Shown in pieces: positions 1 through 8,760 of a DNA stretch of 26,269 nucleotides. Position 1 is the first letter of the stretch, and every line of letters starts with the position of its first letter. Below the pieces are notes generated by a model. That model was not told where the DNA came from and searched no databases. It was given only the letters and a program-made list of their open reading frames with translations. The stretch covers positions 1-26,269 of the forward strand of contig CACZNK010000068.1 in the NCBI GenBank assembly GCA_902782585.1, written 5' to 3'. The stretch comes from an uncultured Ureaplasma sp. (lineage in GTDB: Bacteria; Bacillota_I; Bacilli_A; Mycoplasmatales; Mycoplasmoidaceae). The translations under genes and the position numbers were made by a program.

Positions 1-1105
1 AGTGCCCAATTAATTAAACTTAATTCATTATATCTTTCCTTTGCTGAATAGTATCCTAAAGTTTCACGATAAATCTCATTGATTTTCTTAATTTGATTAT
101 CAATTTCATCTTGTAATATTCTGGAAAAATCAAAATCTTTTAATAAATCATTCTAATTTAATCCATTAAATTTTCAATTCCACATTTTTCTCATGAAGCA
201 TACGTGTGGCAAAATATACATCAATATCATCTTTTGAGTTGTATATTGATTTTTTAAAATTCTTTCAATCATAAAACTCTGAACCATTATCTGCTGTAAT
301 GGATTTAATATTTACACCATAAATTGTTTATCAGCATTTTGTAAATATCTTAACGTTTTTGTAAATGTTGATGCTTCTTTGCCATGAATTTTTTAGCCAT
401 CCCAATTTTTGATTTTCTTTCATACAATGTTAATAGATTAACATTGTTCTTTTTGTTACCAATTACCAAATCCATTTCTCAATGACCAAATTCTTGATTA
501 TTACTAATATATTCTGACCTTTTAAAAATAGAAACACTATTTTGTCTTTTACAATAATTTTTAGTCCGATATTTATGTTTTGTTTTCTCTTTAAAATGAC
601 TGTAGTTAATAAACAAAACATTTTCATTATTAATGTATGAATACAATGTCATAACTGAAATCGGTTGTTCAATTTCACCATTTCAATAGGCAATTTTACT
701 TCTTCCAATTATTGTTTTTAGACTTTGTTTGTTATCTAATTCATTTACGATAAATTCTTTAATCTTCTCATATTTAAGAATTTTAATTTTTTGCTTATTT
801 TTAGATTTATATTTTGATTCTATTGAATCTAGAAACATTTGCAGAATAAGAAAATGTGTATAAATTCTTATTAATATCATTAATAAGTTTTTCATATCTG
901 CCATTTAAAAGTTCTCTTTTAATTGTTTTTCCGCTCCATTTTAAAATAAAAGGAATTTCATCAATATTAAATAATCATTCTAAACTTGCAATATCTCATC
1001 CATAATCAATTGAACCAGATATCGATTTTAATGTTAGCTCATTGTTAATTAGCAATTCATTTTTCTTCTTTCTCAATTAGAAAGATGTTTATAGTATTTG
1101 TTCAT
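1..1105 (-). pseudogene. IS30-family transposase, multiply frameshifted remnant
   Basis: This is a decayed DDE transposase read on the minus strand from ATG 1105. The family cuts and pastes its insertion sequence. The pieces in order are an N-terminal MNKYYKHLSNWE, then FGHWEMDLVIG (first Asp), SITADNGSEFYDW (second Asp), YASWEKCGIEN (Glu) and a C-terminal helix ending near NELSLINWA at base 1-2. These match the IS30 order WEMD...ADNGSEF...YASWERG. The pieces lie in different frames: shifts are needed near 1060, 815-840, 355-385, 312-325, 195-208 and 145-160, with in-frame TAA stops at 807-809, 350-352, 312-314 and 166-168. It cannot make a functional protein. The C-terminus reaches the window edge, so the far end of the element is not seen, and I could not define terminal inverted repeats. 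IS30 membership is secure. Confidence 0.88.
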
Positions 1106-1156
1106 TTTAGTTCTCTTTCTTAAAAATAATGTTTTTGTTTAATTAATTTTAATATA

Positions 1157-1176
1157 AAGAGCTCAAATGAGCTTTT
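1157..1176. terminator. Possible intrinsic terminator or IS-end hairpin
   Basis: AGCTCA (1160-1165) and TGAGCT (1168-1173) form a perfect inverted repeat, extended by one G-U and two A-U pairs. A T-rich run follows on the plus side (1174-1180). It lies between the transposase remnant and secG. It could insulate secG from IS transcription or be part of the element's end. The tight loop makes the call uncertain. Confidence 0.35.
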
Positions 1177-1258
1177 ATTTATACAACATTTTTGGGGTAT
1201 ACTTAGCCAAACTTGTACATCATGCTCCAATATGTTTAATAGTTTGTTAACTCATATG

Positions 1259-1264
1259 TATAAT
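1259..1264 (+). promoter_or_regulatory. secG-rnr-smpB promoter, -10 box
   Basis: A perfect TATAAT ends 11 bases before the secG ATG at 1276. Initiation about 7 bases downstream would leave a leader of only about 5 bases with no Shine-Dalgarno site, so the transcript would be near-leaderless. No convincing -35 box is seen at the usual distance. Confidence 0.6.
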
Positions 1265-1275
1265 ACAAAATAATT

Positions 1276-1503
1276 ATGGATTGAGGAACAATCATCTTAT
1301 CAATTATTGGATCAATGGCAATCATTATTGGATTGTTATTATCTCCAACTGGTTCTACATCTGGTTTAAGTGCAATGGCAGGACAAGATCTTGAGTTATT
1401 TAAAAAAACTAAAGATCGAGGTTTTTTTAAAATCTTACAAATGGTAATGTTCTTTTTTATCTTTAGTTTATTTGTAATTTGTATTATTTACAAAATTGTT
1501 TAA
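1276..1503 (+). CDS. secG: Protein translocase subunit SecG
   Basis: SecG is the small accessory subunit of the SecYEG channel that moves proteins across the cell membrane. The 75-residue product starts MDWGTI, where the Trp is a TGA codon, and has two hydrophobic segments (about residues 4-24 and 50-75). Between them is the conserved cytoplasmic loop with GLSAMAGQDLELF and KTKDRG, matching the SecG family GLSA.GG..ELFGK..DRG. Starting at the ATG at 1315 would remove half of the first membrane segment, so 1276 is chosen; it also sits just behind a good -10 box. The rnr start follows after 8 bases. A secG-rnr-smpB order is common in Firmicutes and mollicutes, which supports the call. Confidence 0.9.
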
Positions 1504-1511
1504 AGTAATAA

Positions 1512-3689
1512 ATGAAGAAATTTATTACAAAATCTGATTTAAAAAAAATAATTTTATTGATAATTGGTAATGAAACTAGGCCAATACCAAGAAATATCCT
1601 TTTAAGAAAAACAATTGTTGCTAATAAACATACATCATTTATTCCTAATGATTTATATAATCAAACAATTGATGAAATGATTAATTTTAGATTAATCAAG
1701 GAATTAAAAACTTCTAAAAAATTAGTTATTGAATATGTTACTGGTGAAATTGATAATTCAAAAACATATGAAGGTGTAATTAGAATTAATAGTAACCGTT
1801 CTGGTTTTATCACATTAGCTAATGAAGCTAAAGCTAAATATTTTGTACATTATATTAATCTTAATGGTGCATTGAATAATGATCGAGTTAAATTTCAATT
1901 AATTAAAAACCCAAAAAAAAATAGTGAATTAATTGATGCTGTTGTAACAAAAATTGTTCAACATGAAAAAAATTTTTATGTTTGCATCTTTAATATCAGA
2001 GATAACAAATATATAGTCACACCTGATGATGAAAGAATGTATTATAATATCATCCTTGATGACATTGAAGGTCTTGTTAATGATCAAAAAATTTTGGTAA
2101 AAATAAAAAAATATGATAAAGAAAATGCATATGGTCATGTTAGTAAAATTCTTGGCCATAAATCAGATGTTGGAATTGATATTTTATCAATAGTTCTTGA
2201 CAATGGTGTTGAACCAGATTTTAGTGATGAATTATTAGAATCATGCCGCAGAATAAAAGTTAATTTAGATGATAAACAAAAACAAATTAGACGTGATTTG
2301 ACAAATTTACCAATTGTAACTATTGACCCAAAAACATCAAAAGACTTTGATGATGCCATTTGTGTTATAAAAAATAATGATGCATATAAACTATATGTTT
2401 GTATAGCTGATGTTGCGCATTATGTGAATTATCAATCTGAATTAGATAAAGTTGCGCTTAAACGTGGATGTTCAATCTATTTAGCTGATCGTGTTATTCC
2501 TATGTTGCCACATATTTTATCAGATGATATTTGCTCATTAAATTATGATGTAATATGTTTGACTATGACATGTGAAATAGATATTAATAATGATGGTAAA
2601 GTAATTAAATATGATGTATATCCATCTTATATTAAAAGTCGAAGAAGATTTAATTATGACGAAGTTAATGATTTTTTTACAAATAAAATTGATTTTAAAG
2701 ATGAAAATATTGAAATTAGAAAAATGCTTATCAATGCTAAAGAACTTCAACAAATACTTAATAGAGTAAAGTTCGATAGAGGATATGTAAATTTCACTAT
2801 ACCTGAACCTGAAATTATTTTAGATGAAACAGGATTTCCAATTGAAATAAAATTACGTCCAACAGGTTTAGCACAAAACATGATTGAAAATTTTATGTTG
2901 CAAGCTAATGAATGTGTAACTTTATTTGCACATGACCATAAAATACCATTTATTTATCGTGTACATGATAAACCAAACGAAGAAAAAATTAAAAATACAA
3001 TTAGTAACATTAAACGATTAAATTTTAAAATTTCTACTGATTTAAAAAATATTAAACCTAATGATATTAGTAAATGATTTAAGCAAAATAAAGATAATCC
3101 AAATCTTGATTTAGTTAGCATGATAATTTTAAGATGTTTAGCTAAGGCTAAATATGATACCAATAATATTGGACATTTTGGTTTAGCATTAGATAACTAT
3201 ACACACTTTACTTCACCAATAAGAAGATATCCAGATTTAATTGTTGCTAGATTATTTTGAATGTTTGTTTTTGATCGTGATCAATATACTGATATGCAAA
3301 GGAATAAATTATTAGATCAATTAAAAAGATTTGCTGAAATATCATCAAAAAATGAATTAATTGCTATTCAATGTGAACGAACTGTTAATGCTATGAAGTT
3401 TGCTGAATATATGACTAAACATATTGGTGAAGAATTTATTGGATTTGTTTCAAATATAAGCTCATTTGGTGTATTTGTTCAATTAGATAATACTATTGAA
3501 GGACTAATTAAATTAGAAAATTTGAAAAATGATTTTTATGTGTATAATGAAAAAACAAATGAGCTTATTGGTCGTCATAATGGTTTACTATTTAGTTTAG
3601 GAACTAAAGTAAAAGTAAAAGTTATTGCAGCTGATAAATTATCAAGAAGAATAAGTTTTGAATTAGTTGAACATTTAGGAAATAGATAA
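1512..3689 (+). CDS. rnr: Ribonuclease R (3'-5' exoribonuclease, RNB family)
   Basis: RNase R degrades structured RNA from the 3' end, releasing nucleoside monophosphates. In mollicutes it is often the main processive 3' exonuclease. The 725-residue product has an N-terminal winged-helix domain (about 1-80), cold-shock OB domains (about 85-250), the RNB catalytic domain (about 268-590) and a C-terminal S1 domain (about 640-720, FVSNISSFGVFVQLD). The RNB signature TIDPKTSKDFDDAI places the metal-binding aspartates at D272, D278, D280 and D281, and FTSPIRRYPDL follows near residue 568. TGA codons at 3075-3077 and 3258-3260 are read as Trp; under the standard code the gene would look split. It lies 8 bases after secG and 1 base before smpB. 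RNase R and SmpB cooperate in destroying tmRNA-tagged messages, so co-transcription makes sense. Confidence 0.96.
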
Positions 3690-3690
3690 T

Positions 3691-4122
3691 ATGTATATTT
3701 TATTTAAAAATAAAAAACTTAATTTGAATTATAGAGTTATTGAAAAAATTGAAGCAGGAATTTCATTAAAAGGATTTGAAGTTAAATCAATTGTTAAATC
3801 TAATGCTAATATTGATCAAGCATTTATTATTTTTAAACATAATGAAGCTTATTTATTAAATATGTATGTTGCTCCTTATAATGGAACAACTAATGTATCA
3901 ATTATTCCAGATAGAACAAGAAAACTATTATTAAATAAAAAACAAATAATTAAATTTCAACAACAAATAAAAAAAGAACGTTTAGCATGTATTCCACATG
4001 TTGTTTATTTAAAAAATAATAAAATTAAGATTGAAATTGTCTTATGTAAATCAAAAAATACTCATGATAAACGCAAAATAATAAAAGAACGTGATTTGAA
4101 ACGTGAAATTAAAAAATATTAA
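3691..4122 (+). CDS. smpB: SsrA-binding protein SmpB
   Basis: SmpB binds tmRNA and brings it to stalled ribosomes for trans-translation. The 143-residue length is typical. Visible family features are an early GISLKGFEVKSI (family GI.L.G.EVKS), a middle MYVAPYN strand, and the basic tail CKSKNTHDKRKIIKERD, which corresponds to the helix that occupies the mRNA channel of a stalled ribosome. The ATG is one base after the rnr stop, so the two are almost certainly in one operon. The tmRNA gene itself is not in this window. Confidence 0.95.
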   Translation: MYILFKNKKLNLNYRVIEKIEAGISLKGFEVKSIVKSNANIDQAFIIFKHNEAYLLNMYVAPYNGTTNVSIIPDRTRKLLLNKKQIIKFQQQIKKERLACIPHVVYLKNNKIKIEIVLCKSKNTHDKRKIIKERDLKREIKKY

Positions 4123-4167
4123 CTAAATATTTAAATTAAATACATGCTATGGATGCTAATTTTATAT

Positions 4168-4176
4168 TGGTATAAT
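4168..4176 (+). promoter_or_regulatory. tRNA-Lys promoter, extended -10
   Basis: TGGTATAAT is a perfect extended -10 (TGn followed by TATAAT at 4171-4176), 21 bases before the mature tRNA 5' end. A second AT-rich box lies closer, around 4188-4196. No clear -35 is visible, as expected for an extended -10 promoter. Confidence 0.6.
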
Positions 4177-4197
4177 ACCGTATATGTTATATATTAT

Positions 4198-4274
4198 GGT
4201 CTGTTAGCTCAGTTTGGTAGAGCAGATGACTCTTAATCATCGGGTCGCGGGTTCGATCCCCTCACAGACCACCA
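4198..4274 (+). tRNA. trnK: tRNA-Lys (anticodon CUU)
   Basis: A 77-base cloverleaf with encoded CCA. The acceptor stem GGTCTGT pairs with ACAGACC, the discriminator is A4271, and CCA is at 4272-4274. The D-arm is GCTC...GAGC. The anticodon stem GATGA/TCATC encloses the loop CTCTTAA, giving anticodon CTT, which reads AAG lysine codons. The T-loop is TTCGATC. The T-stem GCGGG/CCCTC has one C-U mismatch (C4248 opposite T4262), which is unusual but tolerable. It stands alone between smpB and a convergent minus-strand gene, with its own promoter. Confidence 0.95.
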
Positions 4275-4304
4275 TAATTCAATTTAAAGATTAATTAAAT
4301 CAAT

Positions 4305-4541
4305 TTATTTAATAAATTTTACATCTTTAACTTCTTTAATTTCTTGAAGAATAGCCATTTTAATACCACTATCAAATGTATCATATTGAAATGGGCAACC
4401 AACACATTTACCGACAATCTTTAATGTAAGAATCTTATTCTTATACTCTATAAATTCTACATCTCCACCATCATCATTAATATAAATTTTAAGAACTTGT
4501 AATAAATCTTTAATTTTTTGGATGGTAGTAATTTTAGGCAT
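4305..4541 (-). CDS. NifU C-terminal-domain protein (Fe-S scaffold type)
   Basis: A 78-residue stand-alone NifU-like domain. In this family two cysteines of a CxxC motif hold a transient iron-sulfur cluster that is passed to target proteins. The sequence has INDDGGDVEFIEY followed by GKCVGCPF, the family DGGdvelv...GaC.gCp pattern, with both cysteines present. The length fits a single domain without IscU or ankyrin extensions. It begins 6 bases after the stop of the membrane protein upstream on the same strand, so it is probably the second gene of that transcript. Its 3' end faces the tRNA. No cysteine desulfurase or other Fe-S gene is seen in the window. The physiological target cannot be told from sequence. 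Confidence 0.82.
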   Translation of the reverse strand: MPKITTIQKIKDLLQVLKIYINDDGGDVEFIEYKNKILTLKIVGKCVGCPFQYDTFDSGIKMAILQEIKEVKDVKFIK

Positions 4542-4547
4542 GACTTT

Positions 4548-5615
4548 TTATTTTTTAATTTTCTTTTGAATTTTTTTGTTAAATGTTTTTACATATCTAG
4601 AATAAATAGTTGCATTTTTTGCTTTTATTCTCTTATATTCAAACAAGATTTCCATCATCATTGTTTTTGGTGTTGAAAAGTGATTATTCATAGTTATAAT
4701 TCAAAGAACATTTATAATAAAAATTAATGCAACTGGTGATACAATCAAAACATAAAATACACTTCCAGCAGACTCTGTATCAAAATACGCAATATTTATA
4801 TCAGTATCAGTGCCATATTTAATAAATCAACAATTACTGTTAAAGTTTGTTATTTGATTATAAACAGATACAAAATTATGTGTAGTGGTTAATTCAGTGA
4901 AACGTTTTTTTCATTCTTCACCATCACTTACATAATAAAAAATTCCATTCTCACAAAATACAACATTTTGATTAAATACTTCTGGTGGTAATTTAGTAAA
5001 ATTAATAATTATTACATAAAGTGCATAACAAAATGGATAAATCAATAAAATTCAAGGAAATAATGAAGAATGTAAACGATTTAATGGATTTTTAATACTA
5101 CTGCATGGATAATTAGGGTTTCATAGTAAGAAAAAATCATAAATAACAGGACAAACTAAATGAAATGAAATGGTACCAAAAACAGATCACCATGCATATG
5201 ACACTAATTTATGTGCAACTCATTGTGGCATCATGATTGTCCAATAAGTAAACATTGTTAAATTAATGTAAATTCCAACTGCTAACACTAAATTTCGATT
5301 GTTGAATAATCTTGTTCTATATAAAGTCAAAAATAAAAAGTATGTAATAATCACTAAAATATTAGATTGTTCTGTGAAATATGTGAAAAAATTGAATAAA
5401 ATTTTATATCCAATAGTTCCATATACACTAATGTCATTATTTTGAGGAAGTAAAATATTAGTAATTAAAATTGTACATGTTAATAGACCAAACATAAAGC
5501 CAATTCATGCACATCAATAAGTTACAGAATTATAATCATGATTACGTTTTAAAAGTTTACTAAACTTTTTTCGGTCATATTTTGATAATTGTATATTTTT
5601 TAAATCAATAATCAT
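4548..5615 (-). CDS. Pr6Pr-like six-helix membrane protein, function unknown
   Basis: A 355-residue integral membrane protein containing several TGA-encoded Trp residues. About six hydrophobic segments are seen: near residue 35-60 (TYWCAWIGFMFGLL), the FTYFTEQSNILV segment, LAVGIYINLTMF, the one with FHLVCPVIYDFF, LFPWILLIYPFCY, and a last one near AGSVFYVLIVSPVAL. Between the last two is a long polar loop with cysteines, probably outside the cell. FTEQSN, the H..CP..D helix and the NPNYP/WILLIYP segments are the recognisable Pr6Pr features; the biochemical role of that family is unknown. A basic tail follows the last helix. It shares a divergent intergenic region with the SSB-like gene and precedes the NifU-like gene by 6 bases. 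Confidence 0.6.
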
Positions 5616-5634
5616 ATTATTTAAATAATTTGGT

Positions 5635-5647
5635 ATTATATTATAAT
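5635..5647. promoter_or_regulatory. Shared bidirectional -10 region
   Basis: The self-complementary ATTATAAT at 5640-5647 gives TATAAT on the plus strand (5642-5647, toward the gene at 5672) and TATAAT on the minus strand (5645-5640, toward the gene starting at 5615). A second minus-strand TATAAT is at 5640-5635. The intergenic space is only 56 bases, so both promoters must overlap here. Confidence 0.5.
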
Positions 5648-5671
5648 TTTTACATAGTGCATTAATATTAT

Positions 5672-5989
5672 ATGAAAAAAGTTATTAATAAAGTGATGAT
5701 TGAAGGTGAAATTGTAAATGGTTCATTTAGTAAAAACAATGAGCATGTATATTTTGCAAAAATCAAACAAGAAAGATGAATGATTAACTACAAATGAGTT
5801 GATTATTTTTCAATTTATGCATTATCACCATTATCTAAACAATTATCAGAAATTGTTGAAAAAGATCCAAATGCGCATTTAATAATTGATGGTGAACTCC
5901 ACACGAAAATTTCTAAGAGCAAAGATCTCTATACGCGAATTTTAGTTAATAAAATTATCAAAGTTGATAATGAATCTAAAGAAAAATAG
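5672..5989 (+). CDS. SSB-like OB-fold protein (MG376/MPN554 type)
   Basis: A 105-residue protein with the spacing of a single-stranded DNA-binding OB fold: an initial strand VMIEGEIVNGSF, a central VYFAKIKQERWMIN strand pair, an FSIYALSPLSKQLSEIV helix and an ALIIDGEL-type strand (here AHLIIDGELHTKI), ending in LVNKIIKV. The order matches SSB but the individual residues are weak, and there is no acidic C-terminal tip. In Mycoplasma genitalium and M. pneumoniae the gene next to thrS (MG376/MPN554) is a protein of about this size that, as I recall, has an SSB-like fold; the same neighbour relation here supports orthology. It reads two TGA codons as Trp. thrS follows after 39 bases. Function as a DNA-binding protein is inferred. 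Confidence 0.55.
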
Positions 5990-6017
5990 ACATTTTATCT
6001 TAATAAATTATTAAAAT

Positions 6018-6023
6018 AAGGAG
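6018..6023 (+). promoter_or_regulatory. Shine-Dalgarno site of thrS
   Basis: AAGGAG lies 5 bases before ATG 6029 and fixes the start. It is notable because most neighbouring genes lack such a site. Confidence 0.75.
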
Positions 6024-6028
6024 AAAAT

Positions 6029-7768
6029 ATGAAATTAAATTTAATAAACAATTTGAATATATTGGTTAGTGAACTTGTAGCAAAATCAATAATTGACATG
6101 TATCCAAATTCTAAATTAGGTGAAAAATCTTTAACAGAAAATGGATTTAGATATAGTTTTAAATTAGCTAACAACACAAAACTATCAGCTAATGATTTTA
6201 ATAAGATTAAAAAAAATATTCAAAAAAATATTGATTATAATTTAAAAATAAAATTTGAAAACATTTCTAAGAAAAAAGCATTAGAACTATTTTCCAACAA
6301 TAAATATAAAAGATATGAAATTAATAATTCGAAAGGTGCTAATATTTCAATTATTAAAATTGGTGATTGTTTTGTTGATATTTGTGATAACTTAGGATTA
6401 ACAAAATTTCCAAAAGCTGAATTCATTGAATTAGTAAATATTTCTGGTCAATATTTTAATAACAATTCAAAGAATGAACAACTTGTTGCTATTGAAGGTT
6501 GAACAAGAAATAATAAAAAAGATTTTGATGAATATAAAGCATATTTGATTGATAAGAGTGAACGTGATCATCGTAAAATTGGTGCAAATCTTGAACTATT
6601 TTGTTTTGATGAAAGAATTGGTCAGGGATTACCTATTTGACTTGAAAATGGAACTAATATCAAATTTCAAATTGAAGATTATTGTCGTAGATTATTATGA
6701 ATAAATGAATATAAGTTTGTTCAAACACCAGTTTTAGGTACAACACAACTATATAAAATTTCAGGTCATTGAGACCATTATCGTGAAAATATGTTTTCAG
6801 AAATTAAAGTTGATAATGAAAAATTTGTTTTAAAACCAATGAGTTGTCCTCACCATATTGTAACCTATCAACAAAAACCACACTCATATCGTGAATTACC
6901 ATTTAGAATTGCTGAATTTGGTATCCAACATCGTTATGAAGCTAGTGGTGCATTAACAGGATTAGAACGTGTAAGACAAATGCAGCTTGTAGATACTCAC
7001 ACTATTTTAATTGAAAGTCAAATCAATAAAGAAATTAAAAAGATTTATAGCATTATTAATGAAGCACACAAAACTTTAGGTACATCAATTTATTCAGTTG
7101 AATTATCCCTACGTGATCCAAAAAATAAAGAAAAGTTCTTTAATGATGACAAAATGTGAAATAGTGCTGAAGATCAATTAAGAAAAGCATTAAAAACATT
7201 AAAAGTTCCTTACAAAGAAGTAATTGGTGAAGCAGCTTTTTATGGACCTAAAATTGATATGCAAATTAAAACTATTCTAGGTCATATTATTACAATTTCG
7301 ACAATTCAACTAGACTTTTTATTACCAAATAGATTTAAGCTTGAATATATTGATAAAAATGGTAAAAAAGCAACTCCTGTATTTATCCATGCAGGAATTA
7401 TTGGAACGTTTGAACGTTATTTATCTATTTTATTGGAACAAACTAAGGGAATATTGCCTTTATGATTAGCTCCTATTCAAGTTATGCTTATTCCAGTAAA
7501 TGAAAATTACAATGAAATAACACATGATATAAAATTAAAATTTTTAAAAGAGAATATTCGAGCTAAAATTGATTATACTGATGAACGATTATCGAAGAAA
7601 ATAAGGGATGCACAAATTAAAAAAATCCCTTATCAAGTAGTTATTGGTCAAAAAGAAGTTGATTCAAATTCAATAACCTACCGCCAATATGGTAAATCAA
7701 ATGAAATAAATACTTCATTTAAAAAATTTATCAAACTTTTAAAGAAACAAATTGAATTAAAGAAGTAA
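6029..7768 (+). CDS. thrS: Threonyl-tRNA synthetase with degenerate editing domain
   Basis: ThrRS charges tRNA-Thr. The 579-residue enzyme lacks the N-terminal TGS domain and starts directly in the N2 editing domain (about 1-190). The class II catalytic core (about 200-470) has PMSCPHH, FRIAEFGIQHRYEASGAL, VDTH and FIHAGIIGTFERY. The zinc ligands Cys, His and His, equivalent to E. coli C334, H385 and H511, are all present. An anticodon-binding domain closes the protein (about 480-579, APIQVMLIPV). In the editing domain, alignment at the YP...ENGF segment puts Ile11 and Glu15 where E. coli has H73 and H77. In VDICDNLG, Cys119 is kept but the partner His186 is Gly123. Removal of mischarged serine is therefore probably lost. 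The motif 2 region also has LVDTH instead of QDDAH. Several TGA codons encode Trp. The next gene starts at the base after the stop. Confidence 0.95.
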
Positions 7769-8743
7769 ATGAAACAAAAAAATCCAAGTTATTATTCCAA
7801 TCAAAAAAGTCAAAAGAAAATCTCTAATAAATGAAGAAAAATTTTTATTTTTAATTTTGATCCAAAAAATGATGAAATCGCACAAACTTTCCTATCGAAA
7901 AAGATCAAAGATTTATTAAAAAAAAATAAAGATGAAATTCTTTGTATTTTTGCATCGAAATTTAATCTGAATACCATTTTAAAAACTTTAGACAAAGTTT
8001 TAAAACCTAAAAATGGATACATTATTAGTGACAATGGTGCATGTTTATATGATATAGGTAATAAAAAAACAATATTTGAATGTCCACTAAAACAAGAGGC
8101 TAAAACAACATTAATTCATGAAGCTCTTTTAAATTCATTTCTAATTCTTTTAAGTTCTAAAACAAAATGCTTTTCATATTCCATAGATATTAATAAATAT
8201 AAAAAATTTATGAATAGTTTTGATGTTAATAATAAACTAATTGAAAATTATTTAACCTTTTGACACTACATTCATGAAAATGAATTTCATAGTTTTGTAT
8301 TTTATGAATCAAACAATTTTACTCTCTTAAAAAAATATAAGATATTCAAATCATTAGAAAGCAATTTAAATGTAAATTTCTCATCAATTGAAAATAACAT
8401 GTTTTGTGTCTCAAATAATGATTCTTCAACATTAAAAACATATCTCAAAGTTTTAGATTTACTTGAGGATACAATTAATATTGAGAAAACATATTACTTT
8501 GTTTTAAATTCATTTGATAATAACTTTTGAAACATATTTTCAAAAAATCACTATATGAATATTTCTTATTTAACATCTAATCGTGATTCACTTAAAATAG
8601 AAATTGCACCAAAAGACATATTTTTAGCTGACAACATAAGTAAAATTATTAGTGCAAGTATAAATAAGCCAACATTTAATAAAATTCATTCAATTTTAAA
8701 CATTGAAAAAGAATTTGTTAATTTAGAAAATAAAAATCATTAA
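7769..8743 (+). CDS. Degenerate HAD-like (Cof-type) protein, probably inactive
   Basis: A 324-residue protein starting at the base after the thrS stop, so translation is likely coupled. Its first 120 residues follow the Cof/HAD phosphatase layout: KIFIFNFDPKND where the family has FDLDGTLL, then LCIFASKFNL where it has a hydrophobic strand plus TGR, then YIISDNGACLYDI for the usual sNGa.iyd strand. The catalytic nucleophile Asp is replaced by Asn29, and the second Asp of DxD is Asp31. The rest is Asn/Lys/Phe-rich. A late SLKIEIAPKD may correspond to the lEI...K motif, but the final GD..ND motif is absent and the protein ends early. I infer a HAD fold without phosphatase activity; a different, unrecognised family is possible. 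Three TGA codons encode Trp. Confidence 0.45.
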
Positions 8744-8760
8744 GGATAAGTTTAATTTTA

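Noticed and set aside
1246..1264. Shared GTTAACT...GTATAAT upstream of secG and of rpoD (24827-24842)
   Set aside because: The spacing between the two parts differs (7 versus 4 bases) and only two sites share it. In AT-rich DNA this is not evidence of an operator.
3075..3260. Apparent split of rnr into two genes with a gap
   Set aside because: The interruptions are TGA codons in the same frame, at positions where Trp fits the RNase R alignment. With UGA read as Trp the gene is continuous; the same applies to thrS, uvrA, plsX, rnc, smc, ftsY and mnmA.
4302..4318. AT-only palindrome between tRNA-Lys and the NifU-like gene
   Set aside because: The eight-pair inverted repeat has a one-base centre and contains no G or C, so it would not form a stable hairpin. 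It is expected by chance at this composition.
5990..6028. Possible T-box or riboswitch before thrS
   Set aside because: Only 39 bases separate the SSB-like stop from the thrS start, too short for a T-box leader, and no T-box sequence or terminator stem is visible.
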